Shown: in pieces, positions 1 to 11,499 of the stretch
Layout of the letters: each line of letters opens with the position of its first letter
Position numbering within the stretch: the first letter of the stretch is position 1
NCBI GenBank assembly: GCA_037043455.1
Contig: JAWPHD010001280.1
Span: 1 to 64,000 of the forward strand
Reading direction: 5' to 3'
DNA from: Cyrtodaria siliqua
Lineage: Eukaryota > Mollusca > Bivalvia > Adapedonta > Hiatellidae
Length of the DNA: 64,000 bases
The notes under the pieces: generated by a model
Told to the model about the DNA's origin: nothing
Database searches by the model: none
Seen by the model: the letters and a program-made list of their open reading frames with translations, nothing else
Program-made: the position numbers and the translations under genes

Positions 1-1087
1 GAGGAATACATACAAATGTCAGATCAGTGGGGTCATCCGTCCTAGTCAGAGGAATACATACAAATGTCAGATCAGTGGGGGTCATCCTGTCCCTAGTCAG
101 AGGAATACATACAAATGTCAGATCAGTGGGGGTCATCCGTCCCTAGTCAGAGGAATACATACAAATGTCAGATCAGTGGGGGGCATCCGTCCCTAGTCAG
201 AGGAATACATACAAATGTCAGATCAGTGGGGGTCATCCGTCCCTAGTCAGAGGAATACATACAAATGTCAGATCAGTGGGGGTCATCCGTCCCTAGTCAG
301 AGGAATACATACAAATGTCAGATCAGTGGGGGTCATCCGTCCCTAGTCAGAGGAATACATACAAATGTCAGATCAGTGGGGGTCATCCGTCCCTAGTCAG
401 AGGAATACATACAAATGTCAGATCAGTGGGGGTCATCCGTCCCTAGTCAGAGGAATACATACAAATGTCAGATCAGTGGGGGTCATCCGTCCCTAGTCAG
501 AGGAATACATACAAATGTCAGATCAGTGGGGGTCATCCGTCCCTAGTCAGAGGAATACATACAAATGTCAGATCAGTGGGGGTCATCCGTCCCTAGTCAG
601 AGGAATACATACAAATGTCAGATCAGTGGGGGTCATCCGTCCCTAGTCAGAGGAATACATACAAATGTCAGATCAGTGGGGGTCATCCGTCCCTAGTCAG
701 AGGAATACATACAAATGTCAGATCAGTGGGGGTCATCCGTCCCTAGTCAGAGGAATACATACAAATGTCAGATCAGTGGGGGTCATCCGTCCCTAGTCAG
801 AGGAATACATACAAATGTCAGATCAGTGGGCCTAGTCAGAGGAATACATACAAATGTCAGATCAGTGGGGGGCATCCGTCCCTAGTCAGAGGAATACATA
901 CAAATGTCAGATCAGTGGGGGTCATCCGTCCCTAGTCAGAGGAATACATACAAATGTCAGATCAGTGGGGGGCATCCGTCCCTAGTCAGAGGAATACATA
1001 CAAATGTCAGATCAGTGGGGGTCATCCGTCCCTAGTCAGAGGAATACATACAAATGTCAGATCAGTGGGGGTCATCCGTCCCTAGTC
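1..1087. repeat. Satellite block 1, 50-bp unit
   Basis: About 22 head-to-tail copies of a 50-bp unit made of a 40-bp core (AGAGGAATACATACAAATGT followed by CAGATCAGTGGGGGTCATCC) and a 10-bp tail GTCCCTAGTC. Copies are nearly identical, with occasional G/T change in the GGGGTCATC stretch. One unit near 829-838 is shortened, passing straight from CAGTGGG to CCTAGTC. The array runs off the left edge of the window, so its true length is unknown. No open frame or promoter signal is visible. Confidence 0.97.
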
Positions 1088-2303
1088 AGAGGAATACATA
1101 CAAATGTCAGATCAGTGGGGGTCATCCGTGTAATGCACTGATTGAATATACAGAGGAATACATACAAATGTCAGATCAGTGGGGGTCATCCGTGTAATGC
1201 ACTGATTGAATATACAGAGGAATACATACAAATGTCAGATCAGTGGGGGTCATCCGTGTAATGCACTGATTGAATATACAGAGGAATACATACAAATGTC
1301 AGATCAGTGGGGGTCATCCGTGTAATGCACTGATTGAATATACAGAGGAATACATACAAATGTCAGATCAGTGGGGGTCATCCTTGTAATGCACTGATTG
1401 AATATACAGAGGAATACATACAAATGTCAGATCAGTGGGGGTCATCCGTGTAATGCACTGATTGAATATACAGAGGAATACATACAAATGTCAGATCAGT
1501 GGGGGTCATCCGTGTAATGAACTGATTGAATATACAGAGGAATACATACGAATGTCAGATCAGTGGGGGTCATCCGTGTAATGCACTGATTGAATATACA
1601 GAGGAATACATACAAATGTCAGATCAGTGGGGGTCATCCGTGTAATGCACTGATTGAATATACAGAGGAATACATACAAATGTCAGATCAGTGGGGGTCA
1701 TCCGTGTAATGCACTGATTGAATATACAGAGGAATACATACAAATGTCAGATCAGTGGGGGTCATCCGTGTAATGCACTGATTGAATATACAGAGGAATA
1801 CATACAAATGTCAGATCAGTGGGGGTCATCCGTGTAATGCACTGATTGAATATACAGAGGAATACATACAAATGTCAGATCAGTGGGGGTCATCCGTGTA
1901 ATGCACTGATTGAATATACAGAGGAATACATACAAATGTCAGATCAGTGGGGGTCATCCGTGTAATGCACTGATTGAATATACAGAGGAATACATACAAA
2001 TGTCAGATCAGTGGGGGTCATCCGTGTAATGCACTGATTGAATATACAGAGGAATACATACAAATGTCAGATCAGTGGGGGTCATCCGTGTAATGCACTG
2101 ATTGAATATACAGAGGAATGCATACAAATGTCAGATCAGTGGGGGTCATCCGTGTAATGCACTGATTGAATATACAGAGGAATGCATACAAATGTCAGAT
2201 CAGTGGGGGTCATCCGTGTAATGCACTGATTGAATATACAGAGGAATACATACAAATGTCAGATCAGTGGGGGTCATCCGTGTAATGCACTGATTGAATA
2301 TAC
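1088..2303. repeat. Satellite block 2, 64-bp unit
   Basis: Exactly 19 copies (1,216 bp) of a 64-bp unit. It has the same 40-bp core as block 1 but a different 24-bp tail, GTGTAATGCACTGATTG followed by AATATAC. The switch from the 10-bp to the 24-bp tail happens once, after the core at 1088-1127, and never reverts. Variation is limited to single bases, for example ACATAC to GCATAC in two neighbouring units near 2119 and 2183. The array ends cleanly at 2303. Confidence 0.97.
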
Positions 2304-2385
2304 AGTTAAAACACAAGGACATAATTAGTTCCTTCAATGACATAATGACATGTGCAATAGCAGCAATATATCTGTGGCTTCTTTA

Positions 2386-2859
2386 AGGTATGAAAGCACC
2401 AATTATTTTCCCCATAGACACCAATGTTAAAGTGTCACATATTAATGATTTGCTGCAAATTCAACTCAAGTATGGATAATGCAGCAGTGTATTGTTCATA
2501 TAGAAAACTATTTTTCCACTTGAAAAATCACCAGAAAACGTGGGGTCACAAGACATGTAAGAAAGTTCTTGTTTGTTTACTAAACAGGTCAATGGTACAG
2601 CTGTTTTTATTGATCGACTGTTTTCATTGCTCACAAAGTGTAAGCATAGAGTCGAAATTTCGAAAATGTTCATCAGTGATCCAGTAAAACCTATTAATAC
2701 GCTTCTTATACATATAACCACAAAATCGAATAGAAATGGGCAGTTTTCCCCTACTTATAATGCCCATTTCCATCGAAAAAGGAGGGATTACTTTTTATTA
2801 TAGGAACTACATTCGACTACACCTCGGAGGTTTACATGTAATTGGTGTTGGTAAACCTT
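2386..2859. repeat. Direct duplication, copy 1 (474 bp)
   Basis: This segment is repeated at 3732-4205 with about five substitutions and no gaps (offset 1,346 bp). It contains a perfect 10-bp inverted pair, GAAATGGGCA and TGCCCATTTC, near 2734-2770. Short open frames occur on both strands in both copies (for example minus 2461-2721), but they have no recognisable domain and I do not call them genes. The ends are not TG...CA, so an LTR pair is not favoured. Confidence 0.9.
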
Positions 2860-3731
2860 TAAGAGGAGAAAACATGTTCAGATGTTTCTTAAATGAGGAG
2901 TTTGTGTTGTCATTTTCATAACAAGCTTAAAAACACTCGCTTCATGCAAATCGAATGATTATTTGCAGAGATATGGTCGTGTGAATACCAAGGACAATAG
3001 TCTGAAATCGACAAAAGTCAGAGATTTTTTTTTTAATTTTACACTATCTGAATTGTCATACCAAACGGCATTTCTTGACAATACACCATATTAAATAGAT
3101 CAAATGTTTAGAACATTCAATGGATATAAATAAAACATGCATTTTAGGTACAATTAGGACGACGAAAAGGCCAATTTATGTCGATTTTCATGCCAAAATT
3201 GATTTTTCAGTCAAATTCTTCAAAATTGGTGGTACCATACCTGATTATAGTAGCGAATACGAGCTTAATAATGCCAAAAATACCGCTAAAATCAGAATTG
3301 ATACTAGCTGAACGCTACCAAGTCGAGTTTGAATGATAAGGAACAATATTTTACCTTTTACACAAATCTTCATTTTTCACAGTATCCTATTTTAGTGGGG
3401 TAGGGGAAAGATTTAGTGGTTTCATGCCTACCAAACCTGTTGTCATGCAAATTTAATTCATGAAAACATTTTGCAAACATGCAACCCTACATGTTGATAC
3501 GAAAAAGACATAGTTCAACTGCAAACACTTCACCAATACGTCATTTTAAACAAGAAAAAAAATGAAACTCAAAATTACAGCTTTTATAGACAAAATTGGA
3601 CTAAAAACGCTCAAAACCTATTTAATAAACTATGGAAAACTTATTTCTGAGCTTATTTTACCAATTGTTATCGGAAAAGTGTCCCTAGGTATGAATCTGA
3701 GCGAGTCCTAATTACTGCACGCATCTCTTAT
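2860..3731. other. Unique A+T-rich spacer between duplicates
   Basis: This 872-bp segment separates the two 474-bp copies. It is A+T-rich. A 63-codon plus-strand frame at 3120-3311 has no recognisable motif. I see no repeat, RNA gene or splice-bounded exon here. Confidence 0.6.
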
Positions 3732-4205
3732 AGGTATGAAAGCACCAATTATTTTCCCCATAGACACCAATGTTAAAGTGTCACATATTAATGATTTGCT
3801 GCAAATTCAACTCAAGTATGGATAATGCAGCAGTGTAATGTTCATATAGAAAACTATATTTCCACTTGAAAAATCACCAGAAAACATGGGGTCACAAGAC
3901 ATGTAAGAAAGTTCTTGTTTGTTTACTAAACAGGTCAAGGGTACAGCTGTTTTTATTGATCGACTGTTTTCATTGCTCACAAAGTGTAAGCATAGAGTCG
4001 AAATTTCGAAAATGTTCATCAGTGATCCAGTAAAACCTATTAATACGCTTCTTATACATATAACCACAAAATCGAATAGAAATGGGCAGTTTTCCCCTAC
4101 TTATAATGCCCATTTCCATCGAAAAAGGAGGGATTACTTTTTATTATAGGAACTACATTCGACTACACCTCGGAGGTTTACATGTAATTGGTGTTGGAAA
4201 ACCTT
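3732..4205. repeat. Direct duplication, copy 2 (474 bp)
   Basis: This is the second copy of the 2386-2859 segment, in the same orientation and nearly identical. It includes the same minus-strand 86-codon frame (3807-4067) and the same short inverted pair. The high identity implies a recent duplication or gene conversion. The 292 bp that follow, to 4497, hold nothing I can identify. Confidence 0.9.
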
Positions 4206-4497
4206 AATTGGTCAACCTGACTGATATAGCAAGTGTGAGGAACTAGCAACTCCTTGTGTGTGGTACAACTATAACAGCTGCTGCTGTGTACGATGATTAT
4301 AATTTGTACAAGGGTTATGAATACTTTGTATTTGCATTAAGCACGCATCTGTGTAGAAAAGTATGTGCACTTTCCTAAAAAAACAACACTTGTGGTAAAA
4401 ATTAAACCAAGTCTTTCTAATCGAATTACTATTTATTATTTTCTGTAACTATCAAACAATTCATCAACTTGTATTAATTGCAAATATAATTTAAATA

Positions 4498-4746
4498 AGC
4501 GTCTCTATGGCCGAGGGATTAACGATGTTGCGTTGTAAACCTTCTCGCCTCTCAAAGCTGCGGGTTTGAATCCCACTGGGAGCTCGACTAGTAAGTGAGG
4601 AAGTGTCGATTTTTACAGATGGCGGGAGGAGTACATAGCTGGTTCTACCCAGGAAAAGTGGGTGGTCTGCCTCAACCACAAAAATCCACCATTATATACA
4701 ACCTTACATGTGTTGAAAATGACGTAAAACTCCATACAAACAAACA
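4498..4746 (+). mobile_element. tRNA-derived SINE
   Basis: The head is tRNA-like, with an A-box-like TGGCCGAGGG at about 4508 and a B-box-like GGTTTGAATCC at about 4564, spaced as in a tRNA gene. The body reads CTGGTTCTACCCAGGAAAAG further on and ends in a gacgtaaaactcc stretch followed by (ACAA)n. This is the usual order for invertebrate SINEs: Pol III promoter head, conserved body, LINE-like tail with simple repeat. It should be mobilised in trans by a LINE. I did not identify flanking target duplications. Confidence 0.75.
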
Positions 4747-5283
4747 AACTTTTAAAAAAAAAAACAGTGTGTAAATCTAGTCGCACGCTCCAAATTTCCA
4801 TTTAAAAATGTTCTTCTCACGCTTTAAATCCTAAATTTGAAAAATTTCAGAATTTTGTTTTAAAAAGTTTTAACAGGCCTACAAGTACAACTTAAGTGTT
4901 AAGTACAACTTACTTGTTAAGTACAACTTGTTAATATGTATTTTATTTTTCATTCATAAAAATATTTATAAAGTTCAAAGTATTATATACTGCTGCATGC
5001 TAGATACTGTTCAATATAACAATGCTATTTATAGAAAAACTTTACTCGGGCCTCAATTTATATACCTGAGCTAATCGGTCATGAAGCCTGTTAGCAGTAA
5101 ATAAGCAAGCTTTCCATGCTTTTAAATGACCATTTAAATTGGGAAATAGGTCCTTAAAGCTACAGACGCTATACATAAGCTGATACTAAATGATGAATAT
5201 GAATAAGTCATGTGTGAGTAATTTCAATTCGAATAAAGGTCAAAAAGTTGATATATAAGCCAGTAGTCGATACGTAAAATATC
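4747..5283. other. A+T-rich intergenic DNA with a 12-bp triplication
   Basis: The only structure seen is three closely spaced copies of TAAGTACAACTT-like sequence between about 4880 and 4932. No gene, exon or mobile element was recognised in the remainder. Confidence 0.5.
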
Positions 5284-5874
5284 ATACCGTATTGTTTCTT
5301 TTAAACGCCCCCGGGGGCGTTACATTTTTCAAAAGGGGGGCGTTTATTAGAGTGTAAACTGTCATTCATTGACCCTTATGTAATTCTATTATAACTCTAA
5401 AACCCTTAGTGCCCTACTTGAAATACACGTTTATAAATTCTTTTCTAGAATCAGTCACCGCGTAAACACAATGTGCTAACCCCAAAAATCGATCAATACT
5501 TGCACTAGAAGCCACGCGTGTACCATGACATATCACGTACGCCACTCATGATCAAGTTGCTTTACCAAGAAATGATGACGTCATGAACAATTCTGTACTG
5601 TGTAAACTCTGTGTATTTGGCATTATCGGCATGGAGCGAAAGGAAAGTCTCAGCACTTATACAACGGGCTTTAAATTAAAAGTCGTGGAATATGCGAATA
5701 CTGAACATGGATAAAAGTTTTTGTGGATATATTAGTTGTTATGTGGATAAATACCACTTTTTAAGGTAAGGTTTTTTACTTTATGCACGGTGGGTGGGGC
5801 ATTTACTCACGGTGCCTGTGGGGGTGGGGGGTCGTTTATTAGGGGGAGGGCATTAAAAAGGACTAATACGGTAT
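5284..5874. mobile_element. Pogo-like deletion derivative (MITE)
   Basis: The ends form a perfect 10-bp inverted repeat, ATACCGTATT (5284-5293) and AATACGGTAT (5865-5874). It continues imperfectly into C-rich and G-rich subterminal blocks that carry GCGTTTATTAG-type motifs near both ends. The interior holds the start of a transposase-like frame (5631-5714), so this looks like an internally deleted copy of a pogo-type element rather than a MITE of unknown origin. A target duplication could not be fixed because the flanks are A+T-rich. Confidence 0.7.
5631..5714 (+). pseudogene. N-terminal fragment of a pogo-like transposase
   Basis: A 27-codon frame starts at ATG 5631 and stops at 5712-5714. 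Its middle, YTTGFKLKVVEYANTEHG, matches the opening of the helix-turn-helix DNA-binding domain seen in many invertebrate pogo-like transposases (pattern Y-x-x-x-FKL-x-VV-x-YA-E-x-x-G). The frame ends where the recognition helix should begin, and no DDE catalytic core follows before the right terminal repeat at 5865. It is therefore a broken remnant. The assignment rests on a short motif I recognise, not on an alignment. Confidence 0.6.
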
Positions 5875-6929
5875 TTTATTTAGCTTTCGTACAGGTAAAC
5901 ATCAATAATATACGGCTATCAAATATATTTCATTAAAAAAAAAAAGTTGCCCAAAACGAGACTAGGGACCTTGTATAGTTTTATTTGTAACATGAAGATT
6001 TTACCACTACACCACGGCATCTTGTTGGTATGTAGTAGCATTTCTAACACTAAGTAGTCACTGCGTAATAACTATAGCACACACACCCGCACAGACTTGT
6101 CTGCCGCTAAATAAAAAATCGAGACTAAAGTTTTGAGACGGAATCTTACTTAAATTGATAATAAATAGTATTACACCAAGCATGGTTATTTGCATGCGGG
6201 ATGATGGAGATATACTGATACATCTTCAATCAAAATATACGTTACTAAATATACAACATCCTAAAGAAATCGCCACAGCTCAGTGGCAAGAATGTTGGAC
6301 TGTAAACTAGAAGGTCGTGTGTTCGAGTAACGAAAGAGGCAAACATTTATTTCTTGTAAATCATAATGCTACCTGTGTAGAGATACGATGTGCACTGCTC
6401 GATGTCTGTAAAGTAAATCAGTCTTCGAATTAACCCACTAGCCCGAAGCCCGGGGCAAGTAAACTGTCATTCGGGCTAGTGATTTTGTTTTAATTTATGT
6501 AGTCGGGCTAAAGGAAAATGTACGGGTTTTCATTGAGTATATGAGAATTCGGGCTAGTGACACAAAAAATTAATTCAAAGACTGGTAAATGATGTCCTGT
6601 GTTAAACTTGATCGCTTAAATACCCGATTTCGCCATGAGCTGGTGAACACGAAGTTACCAATAAAGACACGCCAACAAAGAAGAAAGCGATTTAAATACA
6701 AGGCCTGTAGCTTTAAATGATTTTACCAAGACTTCAGATGAGTTCAGCATTATGTGTCAGAGTTATTGCACCAGAAAGTAATTACAGTTATTCGGATTTT
6801 GCACCATATTTGAATTGATGGTTTGTGTCCAAGGTAAGATATTAACAAGATCAGCAATGAGTAACATGTATATTTATGTGTGTGTGTTTGCAAATGTGTA
6901 TGTATTTCAGAATACATTACTGTACAGTC
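5875..6929. other. Intergenic DNA with two tRNA-like relics
   Basis: Around 6018-5947 on the minus strand, a sequence begins GCCGTGGTGTAGTGGTAA like a tRNA head. At 6267-6330 on the plus strand, CAGCTCAGTGGC and GTGTTCGAGTAAC resemble A and B boxes. Neither has a convincing acceptor stem, so both are probably SINE heads or tRNA pseudogenes. The triplet GGGCTAGTG recurs around 6440-6560. At 6923-6938, TACAGTCAAACCCGG resembles a Tigger terminus directly before the minisatellite. Confidence 0.4.
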
Positions 6930-7450
6930 AAACCCGGTCCCTTCCCCACTGTGTGGGTATCATGTAATGTCTACAGGGGCCTGGTGTCAGTATAATGTGA
7001 CTGGGTTGGTATCGTGTAATGTCTAATGTCTACGGCCTGGTGTCAGTATAATGTGACTGGGTGGAGGTATCATGTAATGTCTACAGGGGCCTGGTGTCAG
7101 TATAATGTGACTTCGTGAGTATCACGTAATGTCTACAGGGTGGTATTTCAGTACTAGGGCTGGTTGGCCTGGTGTCAGTATAATGTGACTTGGTGAGTAT
7201 CATGTAATGTCTACAGGGTGGTAGTCCAGGACTAGGACTGGTTGGCCTGGTGTCAGTATAATGTGACTTGGTGAGTATAACGTAATGTCTACAGGGTGGT
7301 AGTCCAGTACTAGGGCTGGTTGGCCTGGTGTCAGTATAATGTGACTTGGTGAGTATAACGTAATGTCTATAGGGTGGTAGTCCAGTACTAGGGCTGGTTG
7401 GCCTGGTGTCAGTATAATGTGACTGGGTGAGTATCATGTAATGTCTATAG
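6930..7450. repeat. 78-bp minisatellite, block 1
   Basis: Tandem units of 78 bp (core words GGTTGGCCTGGTGTCAG, TATAATGTGACT and CATGTAATGTCTACAGGGTGG) are mixed with shortened units that lack the GGTAGTCCAGTACTAGG part. Because 78 is divisible by three, the minus strand stays open across several units and yields a 26-residue peptide repeat with the core HYTDTRPTSPS. I regard this as a by-product of the period, because shortened units break the frame. The block continues at 8576 after an insertion. Confidence 0.93.
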
Positions 7451-8575
7451 GTAGCGAGAACCAACAAGGGACATAATCTATGTCGTCTTTAAATAGCCAT
7501 GTCGATTTCCTGTTCCTAAAAATGCGCGAAAATGGGGTTTCCCATTACGGCTATTATTCCCATTATTTTGATTGGATATTTAAAAATGACATCCAATCAG
7601 CATTCACGGACCCTAGATGTCGGAGCACCACGTCAGATTGACGCGGAAACAGGTGTGAAAGTAGAAGAAAACTGCCGTATAAAAATTGAATTTTATTTTT
7701 TGTTCTGTTTGAGAAGAGGTACCCAAGTAAGTTTGATATCATTTTGAAGTTTAATATACATTTAAAAAATTTAGACATAATTTGCGATGATAAGTACCTG
7801 TTTTTCTGTAAAATTATGATGACTTAACTGTACGGGGGTCTGAACCGGAAGTAAAAATAAATATATATAAAAATGGCGGCGCCCACCGTTTAGATTGCAA
7901 ACAAACTGTATTTTAACTGAATTTGATTGATTGTTTGAACTGTGAGTGTAAATGAGTATATATTCTGTTGCATATGCCTTATATGAAGTATTCTGATGGT
8001 GAATCATTTATTTTTAAGCATTATATACTGTTTGTATGTATCAACTGTATGGTACTGATCTTGAGTGTTAAGTTGTTAACATTCAAGTTACTGGGTTCAT
8101 CAATTTCCACATTGCAGACACCTGTCGTCACACACTGACAACCTGTTGACACAACTTTGATTCTTGAATATGTTGCAATATTCGAAATACCTGCTGATAG
8201 TGATATTTTGTTTATAATACATGACTACCGGTTTATATGTATACAACTATATGTGCTAAAGCTAATAAATGAAGTCATTTTAAGTGCAAAATATGTATAT
8301 GTTGTATAAATATGTTGCTATGACAAAGGATATTCGATTAATAAACATTATTAACTGAAAAACTGCTTTTTTCATGCTTGGACAAGTTTTTGACAAGGAA
8401 ATAAAGGTGAGTATTTGTGATTGAAAATTCACACATAGAAAAAAAATCTTAAAAAAAAAAGTTATAATCCAAATTTTACAAACTCAGCTGTTCTAATATT
8501 GAAATAAATGGATGTATTTATGTACTGAATTTGGTGATATTATCTCGAAAAATAAAAAATCATTGATTCATGCTA
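7451..8575. mobile_element. 1,125-bp insertion with 6-bp target duplication
   Basis: The minisatellite unit is interrupted after CTATAG (7445-7450) and resumes with a second CTATAG (8576-8581), so one 6-bp word flanks both sides. The element ends are GTAGCGAG... and ...CATGCTA. With the flanks included, the ends read as a weak inverted repeat (CTATAG-G-TAGC against its complement). The interior is single copy in this window, A+T-rich, and has only short frames. It is not recognised as a known family. Confidence 0.6.
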
Positions 8576-10893
8576 CTATAGGGTGGTATTTCAGTACTAG
8601 GGCTGGTTGGCCTGGTGTCAGTATAATGTGACTTGCCGGGTATCATGTAATGTCTATAGGGTGGTAGTCCAGTACTAGGGCTGGTTGGCCTGGTGTCAGT
8701 ATAATGTGACTTGGTGGGTATAACGTAATGTCTATAGGGTGGTAGTCCAGTACTAGGACTGGTTGGCCTGGTTTCAGTATAATGTGACTGAGTGGGTATC
8801 ATGTAATGTCTATAGGGTGGTATTCCAGGACTAGGACTGGTTGGCCTGGTGTCAGTATAATGTGACTGGGTGAGTATCATGTAATGTCTATAGGGTGGTA
8901 TTTCAGTACTAGGGCTGGTTGGCCTGGTGTCAGTATAATGTGACTTGCAGGGTATCATGTAATGTCTACAGGGTGGTATTCCAGGACTAGGACTGGTTGG
9001 CCTGGTGTCAGTATAATGTGACTTGGTGAGTATAACGTAATGTCTACAGGGTGGTAGTCCAGTACTAGGGCTGGTTGGCCTGGTGTCAGTATAATGTGAC
9101 TGGGTGAGTATCATGTAATGTCTACAGGGTGGTATTTCAGTACTAGGACTGGTTGGCCTGGTGTCAGTATAATGTGACTTGGTGGGTTTCATGTAATGTC
9201 TACGGCCTGGTGTCAGTATAATGTGACTTGGTGGGTGTGATCACGTAATGTCTACAGGGTGGCATTCCAGTACTAGGACTGGTTGGCCTGGTGTCAGTAT
9301 AATGTGACTGGGTGGGTATCCTGTAATGTCTACAGGGTGGTATTTCAGTGCTAGGACTTGTTGGCCTGGTTTCAGTATAATGTGACTGGGTGGAGGTATC
9401 ATGTAATGTCTACGGCCTGGTGTCGGTATAATGTGACTGGGTGGGTATCCTGTAATGTCTACAGGGTAGTATTTCAGTACTAGTACTGGTTGGCCTGGTG
9501 TCAGTATAATGTGACTTGGTGGGTATCATGTAATGTCTACAGGGTGGTATTCCAGGACTAGGACTGGTTGGCCTGGTGTCAGTATAATGTGACTTGGTGG
9601 GTATCATGTAATGTCTATAGGGTGGTAGTCCAGTACTAGGGCTGGTTGGCCTGGTGTCAGTATAATGTGACTTGGTGGGTATCACATAATGTCTACAGGG
9701 TGGTATTCCAGGACTAGGACTGGTTGGCCTGGTGTCAGTATAATGTGACTTGGTGAGTATCATGTAATGTCTACAGGGTGGTATTTCAGTACTAGGACTG
9801 GTTGGCCTGGTGTCAGTATAATGTGATTTGGTGGGTTTCATGTAATGTCTACGGCCTGGTGTCCGTATATTGTGACTTGGTGGGTGTGATCACGTAATGT
9901 CTACAGGGTGGCATTCCAGTACTAGGACTGGTTGGCCTGGTGTCAGTATAATGTGACTGGGTGGGTATCCTGTAATGTCTACAGGGTGGTATTTCAGTGC
10001 TAGGACTTGTTGGCCTGGTTTCAGTATAATGTGACTGGGTGGAGGTATCATGTAATGTCTACGGCCTGGAGTCAGTATAATGTGACTGGGTGGGTATCAT
10101 GTAATGTCTACGGCCTGGTGTCGGTATAATGTGACTGGGTGGGTATCATGTAATGTCTACAGAGTGGTATTTCAGTACTAGGACTGGTTGGCCTGGTGTC
10201 AGTATAATGTGACTTGGTGGGTGTCATGTAATGTCTACAGGGTGGTATTCCAGGACTAGGACTGGTTGGCCTGGTGTCAGTATAATGTGACGTGGTGGGT
10301 ATCATGTAATGTCTATAGGGTGGTAGTCCAGTACTAGGGCTGGTTGGCCTGGTGTCAGTATAATGTGACTTGGTGGGTATCACATAATGTCTACAGGGTG
10401 GTATTTCAGTACTAGGGCTGGTTGGCCTGGTGTCAGTATAATGTGACTTGCAGGGTATCACATAATGTCTACAGGGTGGTATTCCAGGACTAGGACTGGT
10501 TGGCCTGGTGTCAGTATAATGTGACTTGGTGGGTATCATGTAATGTCTAGAGGGTGGTAGTCCAGTACTAGGGCTGGTTGGCCTGGTGTCAGTATAATGT
10601 GACTGGGTGGGTATCACGTAATGTCTACAGGGTGGTATTCCAGGATTAGGACTGGTTGGCTTGGTGTCAGTATAATGTGACTGGGTGGAGTATCATGTAA
10701 TGTCTACGGCCTGGTGTCGGTATAATGTGACTGGGTGGGTATCATGTAATGTCTACAGGGTGGTATTCCAGGACTAGGACTGGTTGGCCTGGTGTCCGTA
10801 TAATGTGACTGGGTGGGTATCATGTTGTGTCGGTTGGCCTGGTGTCAGTATAATGTGATTAGGTGGGTATCATGTAATGTCTACAGAGTGGTA
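8576..10893. repeat. 78-bp minisatellite, block 2
   Basis: About 30 full or partial units of the same 78-bp repeat as 6930-7450. The variable sites are GGTAGTCCAG/GGTATTTCAG/GGTATTCCAG, GGGCTGG/GGACTGG and ACTTGGTG/ACTGGGTG. Short units that jump from GTCTAC to GGCCTGGTGTC interrupt it near 9204, 9413, 9852, 10061, 10110 and 10708. A larger duplication is visible: the short-unit run near 9200-9430 recurs almost verbatim near 9850-10120. Confidence 0.95.
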
Positions 10894-11006
10894 TTCCAGT
10901 GTGGCAGATGTATCAAGTAGAGCTACATGTAGACACCGCCGTAATATGTGAAATACTGAAAGAGTGACTTTAAACTCCATACATACATACATACATACAT
11001 ACTTTC
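10894..11006 (+). mobile_element. 5'-truncated SINE 3' end with (CATA)n tail
   Basis: The segment reads CCGCCGTAATATGTGAAATA and then a gtgactttaaactccatac motif, the same 3' module as in the SINE at 4498. It ends in about six CATA repeats. There is no tRNA-like head, so only the last part of the SINE is present, abutting the minisatellite. Confidence 0.6.
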
Positions 11007-11499
11007 CTACATTTATTTAAAATTACTGCGAAATCATATTTCGTGGGGGATTTGTTTTCGTGTGTTTCTTGGTTGACCCAAGCCGCAGGATCAAATCCCC
11101 ACGATTATAAATGTCCAAGAGAGTATGTGTACGAAAACTGCTTAAAAAATTGTTCACGAGTTTAATACTTATTGAACCAAGCTGTTGTTGCAGATAAAAT
11201 GTTTATCATTATGTATGTATGTACTGAATAATTATATAATTATTCATATGATAATTAAAAAATAAAAACTTGTTTGTTTCCAGTATGTATGCCGATGTTA
11301 TGACACACCTGTGTTTACACAAGCAGACTCATAAATCCATTCACAATGATATTTAAGTTTGTTATTGTAGTCATCATCTACAGAGTACTGGCCTTTAGAG
11401 GTCGGCAATTTACTTTACATATCATTTAGTACTATTATCATACAATCAAAACAACTTAACGTGTTTCAATTACCCTTTTTTTTAACACCCCTTATTTGA
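11007..11499. other. A+T-rich DNA with a dispersed CGTGGGGGA repeat
   Basis: At about 11025-11105, TACTGCGAAATCAT...CGTGGGGGAT and AAATCCCCACGA recur in inverted orientation near 56500-56565 (ATCCCCCACGAATATTAATG then ATTTCACAGTA). This is therefore a dispersed repeat present at least twice in the window. The rest shows no gene. Confidence 0.45.

Noticed and set aside
1..2303. Regular repeats with spacer-like segments, as in a CRISPR array
   Set aside because: The spacers are identical from unit to unit and the context is eukaryotic, so this is a satellite.
2386..4205. LTR pair of a small LTR retrotransposon
   Set aside because: No TG/CA ends, no primer-binding site or polypurine tract seen, and no flanking target duplication.
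6267..6330. Functional tRNA gene
   Set aside because: Box-like words are present, but I could not pair an acceptor stem and the B box is off consensus. It is probably a relic.
8560..9192. A 210-codon minus-strand ORF, with similar ones at 7081-7467, 9410-9841 and 10108-10617, as genes
   Set aside because: They follow from a 78-bp period divisible by three. Shortened units break the frame, and there is no promoter or splice context.
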